A stretch of DNA of 37,393 nucleotides, from assembly GCA_016776925.1 (NCBI GenBank), contig JADHSL010000019.1, positions 1 through 37,393 of the forward strand. Direction: 5' to 3'. Below, in pieces: positions 10,036 to 17,814 of the stretch. Every line of letters begins with the position of its first letter. The stretch's first letter is position 1. Below the pieces are notes generated by a model. That model was not told the origin of the DNA. It did not search any database and was given only the letters and a program-made list of their open reading frames with translations. A program made the position numbers and the translations under genes. This DNA is from Pirellulales bacterium. GTDB taxonomy: Bacteria; Planctomycetota; Planctomycetia; Pirellulales; UBA1268.

Positions 10036-11289
10036 TTATGCCGCCTGTTCAGCATGCTGAACAGAAATAATTTTGTCATCATTCGACGGAGACAAACCAT
10101 TTGCAGCAATATCGAGTATCACTTTTGCAGCTCGGGACGCTGAACCCGGCTGAGCCACCTTACTTGCAAGCGTTTCCAGTGCTGCCACTGTCTCTTCATA
10201 TGAATCTGGATTTGTGAGCCACTCCACAACGTGGTCAGCAAGTGCAGAAGAAGGATCAGCAACCGTAAGATACTCCGGGTAAAGCATTTTTGGGTCCGGA
10301 GATGGTGGCTGCCGGGGCGGCCAGAACACTGGATTGAGCGGCCCTATTGGATCTGACATAGCTAAAAGATTTACAAGCGTAAAAGATCTGCAATGCCTCA
10401 CCCAACTCTGCACGACATAAGCCAGACCGGAGAGTGAAAAAACCATAACCGTTGGTACTCGAGCAGCAAGTAGCTCAAGTGATACTGAGCCACTCACGCA
10501 GACAGCGGCAGTCGCCTGCGGAATTATTTCACTTGTTTTACCTGCTTCGATAACCAGTTGATCTGGATAACCCTCTACAGGAAAGCCTCTCATCAGCTCA
10601 TTGATATCCTTTGCATGGCGCTGATGAAGTGCAGCAACAATAAACTTCGCGTGAGGAATTTTCTGCTCTACTTTTTTCGCTGCAAGCAGAAGGCTTTTGA
10701 GATTTGCTTCAATTTCCTGTCCACGTGAACCGGGCAACAGAAGCACCAAAGGCTTTTCCTCTGTCGTTTTATATTTCTTTTCGGGCGCATGCCGAACATC
10801 AAAAAAGGGGTGACCCACGTACGTGCTGGACATTCCATGCGACACAAACCAATCGTGCTCAAAAGGTAGCGCTGAAAGAACGTAATCAATCAGGCGACGC
10901 ATTTTATGAATTCGCCAACTCGCCCACGCCCAAATTTGAGGCGGACAATAAAAAACAACTGGGATACCGTGTCGTTTGGCACGCCAGGCAAGCCACCAAT
11001 GGAATCCAGGAAAGTCAACGAGCACACAAACGTCAGGACGTTCATCCAGAAAACTTCTCTCGGCACGACGCGCTAAATCGACAAAACAATGAACTTTGGC
11101 CAGTACACGAAAAAACCACATCACTGCTAATTGAGTCATATCAGCAATAAGGTCACAGCCCGCATTCTCCATCTTGGGACCACCGAGCCCAACACACACA
11201 GCCTCAGGGCAGTGATCCTTTATAGACCTACAGAGAAGAGCCGCATGATGATCGCCTGACGGTTCACCGGCAGAAAGAAAAACTCGCAT
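10036..11289 (-). CDS. lpxB: Lipid-A-disaccharide synthase
   Basis: This 417-residue protein matches LpxB throughout: GEPSGD at 8-13, GLGGPKM, LVDFPGFHWWLA, the YCPPQIWAW segment, ALPFEHDWF, VGHPFFD, LLLPGSRGQEI and the C-terminal donor-binding SGSVSLELL. LpxB is a family 19 glycosyltransferase that joins UDP-diacylglucosamine and lipid X to form the lipid A disaccharide at the inner membrane. An insertion rich in proline (PLNPVFWPPRQPPSPDP) lies before the C-terminus. The ATG at 11289 begins directly with the conserved MRVFLSAGEPSGD. No other lpx gene is in the window. It is followed closely by the M50 protease gene and preceded by the MFS gene after an 88-bp gap. The gene supports a lipid-A-bearing outer membrane in this organism. 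Confidence 0.96.
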   Translation of the reverse strand: MRVFLSAGEPSGDHHAALLCRSIKDHCPEAVCVGLGGPKMENAGCDLIADMTQLAVMWFFRVLAKVHCFVDLARRAERSFLDERPDVCVLVDFPGFHWWLAWRAKRHGIPVVFYCPPQIWAWASWRIHKMRRLIDYVLSALPFEHDWFVSHGMSSTYVGHPFFDVRHAPEKKYKTTEEKPLVLLLPGSRGQEIEANLKSLLLAAKKVEQKIPHAKFIVAALHQRHAKDINELMRGFPVEGYPDQLVIEAGKTSEIIPQATAAVCVSGSVSLELLAARVPTVMVFSLSGLAYVVQSWVRHCRSFTLVNLLAMSDPIGPLNPVFWPPRQPPSPDPKMLYPEYLTVADPSSALADHVVEWLTNPDSYEETVAALETLASKVAQPGSASRAAKVILDIAANGLSPSNDDKIISVQHAEQAA

Positions 11290-11377
11290 AGAATTATCGT
11301 GGGTTAGCCTTTTCGAAGCGGAGTACAGAGTATTTCAGCTAACACGATCTTGTTACAGATCAATTTTCTTTCATTTA

Positions 11378-12697
11378 TCATGATTTCTGCATGTTGAAAT
11401 GGCGATTCCGTGGCTCTGGAAGTCCAAACGCAACCAGTGTTCCAAGGGCAATGATGGCTGCGCCAGCGAGAAAGAATGGAATGCCTCCCAATATATCAAT
11501 GCCCCATCCTACGATTGGGGATAAGACAAAAGGTATAGCCATTACGCCTCCGACAATGCTTACATAACGCGGCTGAAGTCCCACCGATGGCGCAAGTTCA
11601 AGTGCATAATTACTGATGATCCGGAGCATGATTGGATTGAAACCGAGTGGCATATACGCCAGCCAAAACCACTGCATTGCAGTCGATTGAGAAGCCATGG
11701 TTAAGGCAGCTACAAAAAGCGGAGTTCCTGTACAACAGCCAAGCAGCCAAATAATAACCAGACGGTTTCCCCGGTGGTCCGCCAGTGGCCCGACCACGAG
11801 GCTCGCAAGACCAGTGGCAATGTTCTGGACAACAATCCACGTCAGTAGGGAGTGACTCGTATTCCCAAACTGCTCACGTGCAAATGCTTGATAATGTGGA
11901 AAAAGAATCATAGCGGCTGAAAAAGATGCAGCCACAACCGCAAGCCGCGCAAGTGAACTGTCATGAGAAAGTACCTGCCAGAATGAATGCGGACGGACAG
12001 CCTCTGAGGCCCTACGAGATTCGGCAGAAAATAAATTTTCCGATTCTTTAAAAAACAATGGGACAACAGCAGCAGCAAAAAAAAAGAAGCTCGTTGCAGC
12101 AAAAATTTTTACAAATCCATCAGGCTCTTGTAGCCACGGCCCTAAAGCAACAAATGCCGCAATGATTGCAAATACACTGCCGCTTGTCACGCTCACAACC
12201 AAAACTCTCCCTCGACGTCCAGCTGATATCAAGCGGCCTTGCAGTGTTGCAACAAGCAATTGATTACAACCATTAATTGCTGAAAAAAGACCGTATGTAC
12301 CAAGAAAAATAATTGCAAGGAAGAAGGGGTGGTCATTGAGGAGACAAGACCATGCTACTGACAAGACCGCAAAACAAATGGACAAACCTATTGTCGTTCC
12401 AACCAAAAGCCAACGGATAGATTTTGTATGTGAAACGAGTGGGGCAACTACCAACGGAAAGAGACTTGTTCCAATGCGGTTTAGGACAGGAAGAAAGCCA
12501 CGAAGCATTCCAGAGGCAATGCACGCATCAAGGACCGCTGGCATGACCACGGTCTCTGTTTTAAAGATCCATCCTATACGAGCGACCACCTGATATGTCA
12601 CCAAGCAGGCAATATTACGGGGCTCATGAGCAGCAACTTCAGAACGATACGAGCCCCTTTTTTCATTATTTTCCAGTGTTTGTTTGGATGGGATCAT
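11378..12697 (-). CDS. Major facilitator superfamily transporter
   Basis: The protein is about 439 residues from ATG at 12697 (a GTG at 12718 is in frame; the ATG is preferred because GAG sits six bases before it). It has roughly 12 hydrophobic segments, with loops rich in Arg and Lys on the cytoplasmic side, for example PLADHRGNRLVI between segments 8 and 9 in the position of the MFS signature loop, and a similar GRRGRVL in the first half. The soluble N-terminus (about 35 residues) is polar. Substrate cannot be inferred; the protein lies upstream of lpxB in the same direction, but the 88-bp gap makes functional linkage weak. It is divergent from the lactonase gene. Confidence 0.83.
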   Translation of the reverse strand: MIPSKQTLENNEKRGSYRSEVAAHEPRNIACLVTYQVVARIGWIFKTETVVMPAVLDACIASGMLRGFLPVLNRIGTSLFPLVVAPLVSHTKSIRWLLVGTTIGLSICFAVLSVAWSCLLNDHPFFLAIIFLGTYGLFSAINGCNQLLVATLQGRLISAGRRGRVLVVSVTSGSVFAIIAAFVALGPWLQEPDGFVKIFAATSFFFFAAAVVPLFFKESENLFSAESRRASEAVRPHSFWQVLSHDSSLARLAVVAASFSAAMILFPHYQAFAREQFGNTSHSLLTWIVVQNIATGLASLVVGPLADHRGNRLVIIWLLGCCTGTPLFVAALTMASQSTAMQWFWLAYMPLGFNPIMLRIISNYALELAPSVGLQPRYVSIVGGVMAIPFVLSPIVGWGIDILGGIPFFLAGAAIIALGTLVAFGLPEPRNRHFNMQKS

Positions 12698-12813
12698 CTT
12701 ATTCTCAAAGGAAAGCACCCTAATAAAAAATGGTTACACTAAAGACTTTGCAGAACGAGTGCCTTACCATCTTAGCGCAAACGGCAATCATTGCTCTTTT
12801 TCTTTTCAGATTC

Positions 12814-14064
12814 ATGATAGACATAACTCAATATCTTCATTGCATCCAGAAACAGGTTTTCTTTCGGCGGGCACGGCGAACCTTACCTCATATTCCCATC
12901 ATCTTATTAATATTTTTGTCGACCAACGTCGTTCACGCTGAACGCTTCGTCTGGTTTGGTTCCTACACAGGGAAAGCTCCTCGGGGACAGGGCATCTATG
13001 TCTCGCGTTATGACGAAACCACGGGTGACATAAGCCAGCCGGACGTAGCGTGCACGGTAAAGAATCCCTCATTCCTCGCCATACACCCAACGCTTGCCGT
13101 CGTCTACGCTGTCTCAGAAATTGCTGACCTCAATGGTCAACCAACGGGTGGCATTATCAGTTTTACTATTGATATGGAGAATGGTCACCTCACTCAGCAA
13201 AGTGTGCAACCATCAAACGGAAAAGGCCCATGTCATCTTTCACTTGATGCACAAGGCACGGTTCTCCTCGCCGCAAACTACGGAAGCGGGAGCACTCTTT
13301 GCCTAGGACTTGCTGACGACGGAAGCCTTCTCCCACTCATCACTCACAAAAAAGGTGCACCAGGTGGATTCATCCAACACACCGGTAAAGGTCCGAACAA
13401 AACTCGTCAAGAAACTCCGCATGGTCACTCTATTAATGCAACACCTGATAGCAAGTTCGCTATTAGTTGTGACCTCGGAGCTGATCGAGTATTCATCCAT
13501 AAACTTGATGCTTCAGCCGCCTCACTGGCACCTCATGCGTCGGCCTCGACGCAACCAGGCGGCGGACCGAGGCACTTCGCACTCCATCCCCGACTACCTT
13601 TCGGCTATGCCAACAACGAACTCGACATGACCGTCACTGCTTTCCGTTTTGATGCTGCAAAGGGAAATCTTAAAAAAATACAGTCCGTGAGTACGATTCC
13701 TGATTCGGTGCAGGAGCGTAACAGATTTTCAACCGCTGAGATCGCCATTCATCCATCCGGACGGTTTCTGTACGTATCAAATCGTGGGCATGATTCAATT
13801 TCTCTATTTGGAATCAATGAACAAAGTGGCGAGCTCACACTGAAAAGTGTCGAGCCGACTCATTGCCAGACACCCCGTCATTTTGCGATTGCTCCTGGTG
13901 GCAAACGACTTTATGCGGCGGGACAGGAATCCGGGACTATTACGGGCTTCACGATTGACCCGATAACCGGCAAACTATCATTTGTGAACCGCATCATAAA
14001 AGTTCCAAAACCTGTGTGTATCGTTTTCTCTCGCCCACTTTCACCTGGACCAGAAAAACCATGA
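12814..14064 (+). CDS. Secreted lactonase-family seven-bladed propeller protein
   Basis: From ATG at 12814 the protein has 416 residues. The first 42 form a long signal peptide (basic FFRRARR then LPHIPIILLIFLS, cleavage after VVHA). The mature part begins RFVWFGSYTG, typical of the lactonase (6-phosphogluconolactonase-like, PF10282) family. Propeller landmarks include NPSFLAIHP, GPCHLSLDAQGTVLLAANYGSG, HGHSINATPDSKFAISCDLGADRV, GGGPRHFALHP, IAIHPSGRFLYVSNRGHDSI and PRHFAIAPGGKRLYAA. A cytosolic 6-phosphogluconolactonase would not be exported, so the substrate is likely another lactone or the protein is a binding scaffold; that is inference. The frame is open from 12730, but the signal peptide fixes the start at 12814. 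The stop overlaps the panD start (ATGA). Confidence 0.86.
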   Translation: MIDITQYLHCIQKQVFFRRARRTLPHIPIILLIFLSTNVVHAERFVWFGSYTGKAPRGQGIYVSRYDETTGDISQPDVACTVKNPSFLAIHPTLAVVYAVSEIADLNGQPTGGIISFTIDMENGHLTQQSVQPSNGKGPCHLSLDAQGTVLLAANYGSGSTLCLGLADDGSLLPLITHKKGAPGGFIQHTGKGPNKTRQETPHGHSINATPDSKFAISCDLGADRVFIHKLDASAASLAPHASASTQPGGGPRHFALHPRLPFGYANNELDMTVTAFRFDAAKGNLKKIQSVSTIPDSVQERNRFSTAEIAIHPSGRFLYVSNRGHDSISLFGINEQSGELTLKSVEPTHCQTPRHFAIAPGGKRLYAAGQESGTITGFTIDPITGKLSFVNRIIKVPKPVCIVFSRPLSPGPEKP

Positions 14065-14432
14065 CCATCTGCTTACTCAAGTCAAAAATTCATCGAGCTG
14101 CTGTCACCGGTGCATCAGTTGATTACGAAGGTAGCCTCGCTGTTGATCGTGATTTAGCAGAGCGAGTTGGACTCAGGGCCTATGAAAAAATATTAGTGGG
14201 CAACCTTGAAAATGGAGAGCGATTTGAAACCTACTGCATCTATGGCGCCGCTGGCAGCGGAGTGATAGAACTCAACGGAGCAACAGCCCACCTTGGAAAA
14301 ATTGGTGACCGGCTAACCATCATGTCCTACGGACACTACTCTCCCGTGGAGGCAGATGACGCGAAGCCTGCTGTGATCTTACTTGACGAAAAAAATGCAA
14401 TTGTTCGTGAAAGTGGAACTGTTCATTGTTAA
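14061..14432 (+). CDS. panD: Aspartate 1-decarboxylase
   Basis: This 123-residue protein matches PanD, which self-cleaves to form a pyruvoyl group and converts L-aspartate to beta-alanine for pantothenate and coenzyme A synthesis in the cytosol. The cleavage site Gly24-Ser25 sits in DYEGSLAVD, the same position as in E. coli. Lys9 and His11 (KSKIHRA) match the catalytic N-terminus, RFETYCI holds the Arg and Tyr active-site residues, and GAAGSGVIELNGATAHL is the conserved core. The length is normal. The start at 14061 is fixed by homology and by the ATGA overlap with the lactonase stop. No other pan gene is nearby; it is convergent with the CYTH gene 32 bp downstream. Confidence 0.95.
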   Translation: MTICLLKSKIHRAAVTGASVDYEGSLAVDRDLAERVGLRAYEKILVGNLENGERFETYCIYGAAGSGVIELNGATAHLGKIGDRLTIMSYGHYSPVEADDAKPAVILLDEKNAIVRESGTVHC

Positions 14433-14464
14433 AAACTTCATGCCTCGCCAAGAGCTACTAAAAA

Positions 14465-15037
14465 CTAACGAGGAGCTTCCTGTTCTCGGACAAGAAGCTC
14501 CAGATAGCTTGCTGACTCAGGATTTTCTAAACCAAGTTCGTGTGCCAAAGACTCAACACAATTCCGAGCCAGCGACACTTCACCTTCTCCGGCAATAATT
14601 TCAAATTCGGCGTAACAACCTAGCTCGGCAACGGCATCAATCGCTATCTCGACGTCACTGCCGTGCCAATGAACACGTCCGGGAAGTCGCGTCTTTGCAA
14701 CCTCGAAGACCTGATAAAAACCGAGGGACTCAAGCAACTCTGTCCACGCAGCAACGGTCGTCTGCCCCGTCGGCCCTTGAGGCATAACTCCGAGTTCAAT
14801 TTCCTGTCTAACTTTTGCTGATGTATCAGCCCGCGGACCTTTCCACGTTAATTCCACAACATCACCGACTTGTCGAAGGCGTAACGCCTCGTCTGTTTTG
14901 CGAAAATTGCGGACTGGATGGGAAAAATACCGATCGACCTGCTCCATGCGGCCTCGAAAGCAAGCAGACATTGCGTCTAGACGTTGAACCACGTGGTCAA
15001 CATCAGTCAGGTGAAATTTGAGTTCAACTTCGTACAC
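14465..15037 (-). CDS. CYTH domain protein (class IV adenylate cyclase / triphosphatase-like)
   Basis: This 190-residue protein has the CYTH signature E-x-E-x-K at residues 3-7 (EVELK). ALRLRQVGDVVELTWKGP supplies the beta-strand Arg and Lys residues that line the tunnel, RQEIELG and FEVAKTRLPGRV follow, and the metal-binding AEFEIIAGEGE is near the C-terminus. CYTH proteins act on triphosphate substrates, as adenylate cyclases (CyaB type), thiamine triphosphatases or inorganic triphosphatases; which applies here cannot be decided. The start is GTG at 15037, needed to place the signature at the extreme N-terminus as usual, with AAGGG about 10 bases upstream. It is divergent from the TlpA-like gene (65 bp between) and convergent with panD. 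Confidence 0.88.
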   Translation of the reverse strand: MYEVELKFHLTDVDHVVQRLDAMSACFRGRMEQVDRYFSHPVRNFRKTDEALRLRQVGDVVELTWKGPRADTSAKVRQEIELGVMPQGPTGQTTVAAWTELLESLGFYQVFEVAKTRLPGRVHWHGSDVEIAIDAVAELGCYAEFEIIAGEGEVSLARNCVESLAHELGLENPESASYLELLVREQEAPR

Positions 15038-15102
15038 TCGTGAGACCCTTCGTTTATGATACCCATACGTAGTCTACACATTCAAAACCAACGGATAGCC
15101 TC

Positions 15103-15681
15103 ATGGCATTGTTTCATCGCCAGTTGATTCCCCTGGTTTTTGCTTCCGTTGCAATTATTGGTTGCAGTCTCGGCCAAAATCAAGAAACACGGCAACACGT
15201 CGGTAAATCAGTACCAAAAATTTCACTCGTTTCACTTGATACCGGTGACGAATCCCTCACGCTTTCTGGAAAGATCACACTTCTTAATTTCTGGGGTACT
15301 TGGTGCCCTCCTTGCCGCCAAGAATTACCAGGGCTTGCAAGGCTTGCCTCACGGCTCACAAACGAACCTCGTTTTCAATTAATTGCTGTTTCGTGCGGTG
15401 GGGGAAATCGTGATGATCTTGATCAATTGCGCAGTGAAACAGAAGCTTTCCTAGCATCCACGAGAATTGCTCTCTCCCCTTGGGCAGACCCAACTGGCGA
15501 CACCCGTCTTCGTTTCACCAAAGCATTTGGTTTTCGCGCCTATCCAACAACCTACTTGATTGGGGCTGACCAGAAGATTCTCGCTATTTGGACCGGCTAT
15601 TCGCCGTCTGTGGAGACGCAAATTGCACAATCTGTTGCTCGCTCACTGAAGCAGTTTCCTGCGACTGGTTCCCTTGAGTAG
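15103..15681 (+). CDS. TlpA/ResA-like thioredoxin-fold lipoprotein
   Basis: This 192-residue protein has a lipoprotein signal with lipobox I-I-G-C (Cys21), so it is expected to be lipid-anchored facing the periplasm. The thioredoxin fold carries W-C-P-P-C (FWGTWCPPCRQELP), followed by the cis-proline segment AYPTTYLIG. The CPPC motif is typical of reductases for cytochrome c maturation (ResA, CcmG, TlpA), which could serve the many CxxCH proteins of planctomycetes such as the one at 4496-8302; that link is inference. Its last 98 bp overlap, on the opposite strand, the end of the ThiD2-ThiE gene. The start ATG at 15103 precedes the signal peptide directly. Confidence 0.88.
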   Translation: MALFHRQLIPLVFASVAIIGCSLGQNQETRQHVGKSVPKISLVSLDTGDESLTLSGKITLLNFWGTWCPPCRQELPGLARLASRLTNEPRFQLIAVSCGGGNRDDLDQLRSETEAFLASTRIALSPWADPTGDTRLRFTKAFGFRAYPTTYLIGADQKILAIWTGYSPSVETQIAQSVARSLKQFPATGSLE

Positions 15682-16792
15682 CGGAAAGCAGTGAACAAAT
15701 TAGTCGAGATTCCTCACCGGGATCTGCTGCATCCGTGATACTGCTCGCAATTGCAACCCGTTTGACTCCTAGGCGGACAAGCCGATCAAGGTTGTCGGAT
15801 GTGATACCACCAATCGCAAAGACCGGCAAACGTATCTCTTCGGAAACATCACGAAGGAATGTGTCCGTCGCAAACTCTTTAAACTGTTTTGTATTGCTTG
15901 GATAACATGGACCAACCCCAAGATAGTCAGCACCATCCAGTACTGCCTGTTTTGCTTCCGCGATAGAATGAGCAGTACGGCCAATAATGAACTCATGCCC
16001 ACAGACCTTACGGGCCAGATTTACTGGCAAATCAGTTTCACCAAGGTGAACACCATCTGCGTTTGCGGCCACGGCAACGTCTGCTCGATCATTTACAAGA
16101 ACAATGCATCTTTTTCCTGTAGTCGACTCCGCGTACTGCCTGGCTTGTTGAGTTATTGTTTTCGTACGCTCACACAGCAATGACGTGTTGGCTTTTTTAT
16201 CTCGGAGCTGAATCATGTTGACGCCGGCAGCGAGGAGTTGGCCCACCAGCGTTTTGAATTCTGTTTTTGGTCGGTCAACATCAAGAAGCACGCATAAACT
16301 GATATCGGCGAGCCTATTCTCGCTTATGATGGTTGTCATCGCCGCCTTTTCGAGTGTATAGATTCGATAGCGTAATTGTTCAAACGCTGTAGTGACTGCA
16401 GGTACAACCAAGCGGCTACATTCCTCTAAACTCCTGATCGACTGACTCGCACGAGCAGCGTTTGCAGCAACGACGTGTTTTATCTCTGTTCGCGGTGCAG
16501 TTTTCGCTACTGTGGTGCTGACCCCAACATCTCGTAAGACATCACGAAGCCGAATGCGTGCCTGAAGATCTTCTCTCGAAAAAATAATAGCAAGTTCATG
16601 CCGAATCGCTTTTGCCTCCTGCGAGAGAAAAGCGTCATCCAGACAGAACCGAAGAATGTCCTCCAGTACACGAACTGCCTCGGCACTGCGGTTCGCCGAA
16701 GCATCGAGTGTTCTCCAAATCCCCACTCCAGAGTCATCTTTCTCAGACTCGATTTCTTCCATTTCTGAGCTTTCTCCCTTACGACTCGCCAT
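15584..16792 (-). CDS. thiE: ThiD2-ThiE fusion: thiamine-phosphate synthase
   Basis: This 402-residue protein has two parts. Residues 25-150 (WRTLDASANRSAEAVRVLED, LRDVGVSTT, NAARASQSIRSLEE) match the ThiD2 domain, an alternative HMP-phosphate kinase family often fused to ThiE. Residues 160-372 are a ThiE TIM barrel: MIQLRDKK, LVNDRADVA, GVHLGETDLP, GRTAHS, YLGVGPCYPSNTKQ (phosphate loop) and FAIGGI. ThiE joins HMP diphosphate and thiazole phosphate to thiamine phosphate in the cytosol. The last 31 residues (rich in Gln, Ser and Thr) extend beyond the normal ThiE end and are encoded entirely within the region antisense to the 3' end of the TlpA-like gene. The ATG at 16792 is used; a Met at residue 11 is an alternative. 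No TPP riboswitch is recognised upstream. Confidence 0.91.
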   Translation of the reverse strand: MASRKGESSEMEEIESEKDDSGVGIWRTLDASANRSAEAVRVLEDILRFCLDDAFLSQEAKAIRHELAIIFSREDLQARIRLRDVLRDVGVSTTVAKTAPRTEIKHVVAANAARASQSIRSLEECSRLVVPAVTTAFEQLRYRIYTLEKAAMTTIISENRLADISLCVLLDVDRPKTEFKTLVGQLLAAGVNMIQLRDKKANTSLLCERTKTITQQARQYAESTTGKRCIVLVNDRADVAVAANADGVHLGETDLPVNLARKVCGHEFIIGRTAHSIAEAKQAVLDGADYLGVGPCYPSNTKQFKEFATDTFLRDVSEEIRLPVFAIGGITSDNLDRLVRLGVKRVAIASSITDAADPGEESRLICSLLSATQGNQSQETASVSEQQIVQFASPQTANSRSK

Positions 16793-16851
16793 TGGTTTGA
16801 GTCTACCTGATCCCTAGACTCTCTTCGTCCCATGCCATCAGACCAGGAAAC

Positions 16852-17466
16852 TTGAAAGGCCGGTCGTTCGTGTCATTTCTCCGCTCACTTACGCTCATTT
16901 GGCCTGGCTTGCCTTGGGCTTGGCTTCGAGGAAGCTGGGCTGGCCTTATCTTAGCCACTGCTTTCGGAATTTGTCTGAATCTCTGCATCATCACTGCATG
17001 GATTTGGACAAGCTTTATTGATCTTGAGATGACTTTTGGCATTTGGGCTGCAACGGCAATTATTTGGATTGTGTCAACGGTTTCGGCAGTGTCCAGTTTC
17101 CCACAGCCTCTTGTCAGGTATCGAGACGAGGTAACAGACAATTTGTTTATTGATGCACGAGATGCCTATCTCGCTGGAGATTGGCTCAGGGCAGAAACAA
17201 AATTACAGACAATTCTTACTCTTTCGCCAACTGATGGTGAGGCACAATTACTCTTTGGCACACTCCTGCGACGAGTCGGCCGGTTTGAAGAGGCAAAAAA
17301 ATCACTCGAAAAACTTGCCCGGAGCGATAGCGGACAACCGTGGCAGCACGCGATTCGTCACGAACTCTCACTGATCAAACGAGATTTCCAAGAGAATTCT
17401 GAAGAAATAGAGCAGAATGCCGGCATTGACTCGAATGCGGGCCCGCACCACCGTAAAGCAGCATGA
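16852..17466 (+). CDS. Membrane protein with C-terminal TPR-like repeats, function unknown
   Basis: This 204-residue protein starts at TTG 16852; an in-frame stop at 16798 leaves little room upstream, and AGGA lies just before the start. Two hydrophobic segments at about 28-52 and 60-80 form a membrane hairpin. Residues 95-175 are soluble and helical, with TPR-like spacing (ARDAYLAGDWLRAETKLQTILTLSPTDGEAQLLFGTLLRRVGRFEEAKKSLEKL). The tail is polar with a His/Arg-rich end. It probably scaffolds a complex at the membrane; no enzyme motif is visible. It is divergent from the ThiDE gene with 59 bp between, and its stop overlaps the start of a small uncertain frame (ATGA at 17463). Confidence 0.72.
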   Translation: MKGRSFVSFLRSLTLIWPGLPWAWLRGSWAGLILATAFGICLNLCIITAWIWTSFIDLEMTFGIWAATAIIWIVSTVSAVSSFPQPLVRYRDEVTDNLFIDARDAYLAGDWLRAETKLQTILTLSPTDGEAQLLFGTLLRRVGRFEEAKKSLEKLARSDSGQPWQHAIRHELSLIKRDFQENSEEIEQNAGIDSNAGPHHRKAA

Positions 17467-17756
17467 TCCTCAATCAAACAGTTTGGATTCACGAACGTAG
17501 TACTCTCGAGGTATCAGCATTGCCCTGGCGGGCAACCAAAATGTCACTCATAGGCTACCTTTTGACAGCCCATGAGCTATTTCAGTCAGAAACCCCCGCG
17601 AAACGTGGAGGTGTAGGAGACAGTAACGCGGGCTATCCCTACAATAACCTTGTGAGAATTGTTAGGCGATGCATTTGGGAAATCATTTTACCTTCGGTTG
17701 GCGTGAGTTTTGCATTGAATTGTAAATGGTTGAAATTGGGTTTTGCATCTGCCTGA
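17463..17756 (+). CDS. Doubtful small ORF before clpC
   Basis: This 97-residue frame begins at an ATG that overlaps the preceding stop as ATGA, which favours translation. Against it, the product matches no family I know, shows no clear domain, and the DNA contains several strong inverted repeats more typical of a structured leader or small RNA. I keep it as an alternative reading of the same stretch. Confidence 0.22.
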   Translation: MILNQTVWIHERSTLEVSALPWRATKMSLIGYLLTAHELFQSETPAKRGGVGDSNAGYPYNNLVRIVRRCIWEIILPSVGVSFALNCKWLKLGFASA

Positions 17757-17814
17757 ATGGCAGGGGCACCGACTCCATGTGCAACCGGATTGAGCAGTCA
17801 CAAGAGGAAGTTTT
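17467..17814 (+). ncRNA. Candidate structured RNA or clpC leader
   Basis: This 348-bp stretch before clpC holds several good stems. The first is 17520-17525 with 17530-17535 (TTGCCC/GGGCAA, loop TGGC). The second is 17547-17556 with 17567-17576 (CTCAT, mismatch, GGCT pairing AGCC, mismatch, ATGAG; nine pairs). A third, all-GC stem is 17595-17600 with 17627-17632 (CCCGCG/CGCGGG). A fourth, 17612-17617 with 17638-17643 (TGTAGG/CCTACA), interleaves with the third, so the two would form an H-type pseudoknot. A small hairpin at 17749-17763 (CTGCC/GGCAG) lies about 50 bases before the clpC start. No known riboswitch class is recognised. Pairings are read directly from sequence; whether they form and are conserved is not known. 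Confidence 0.4.
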
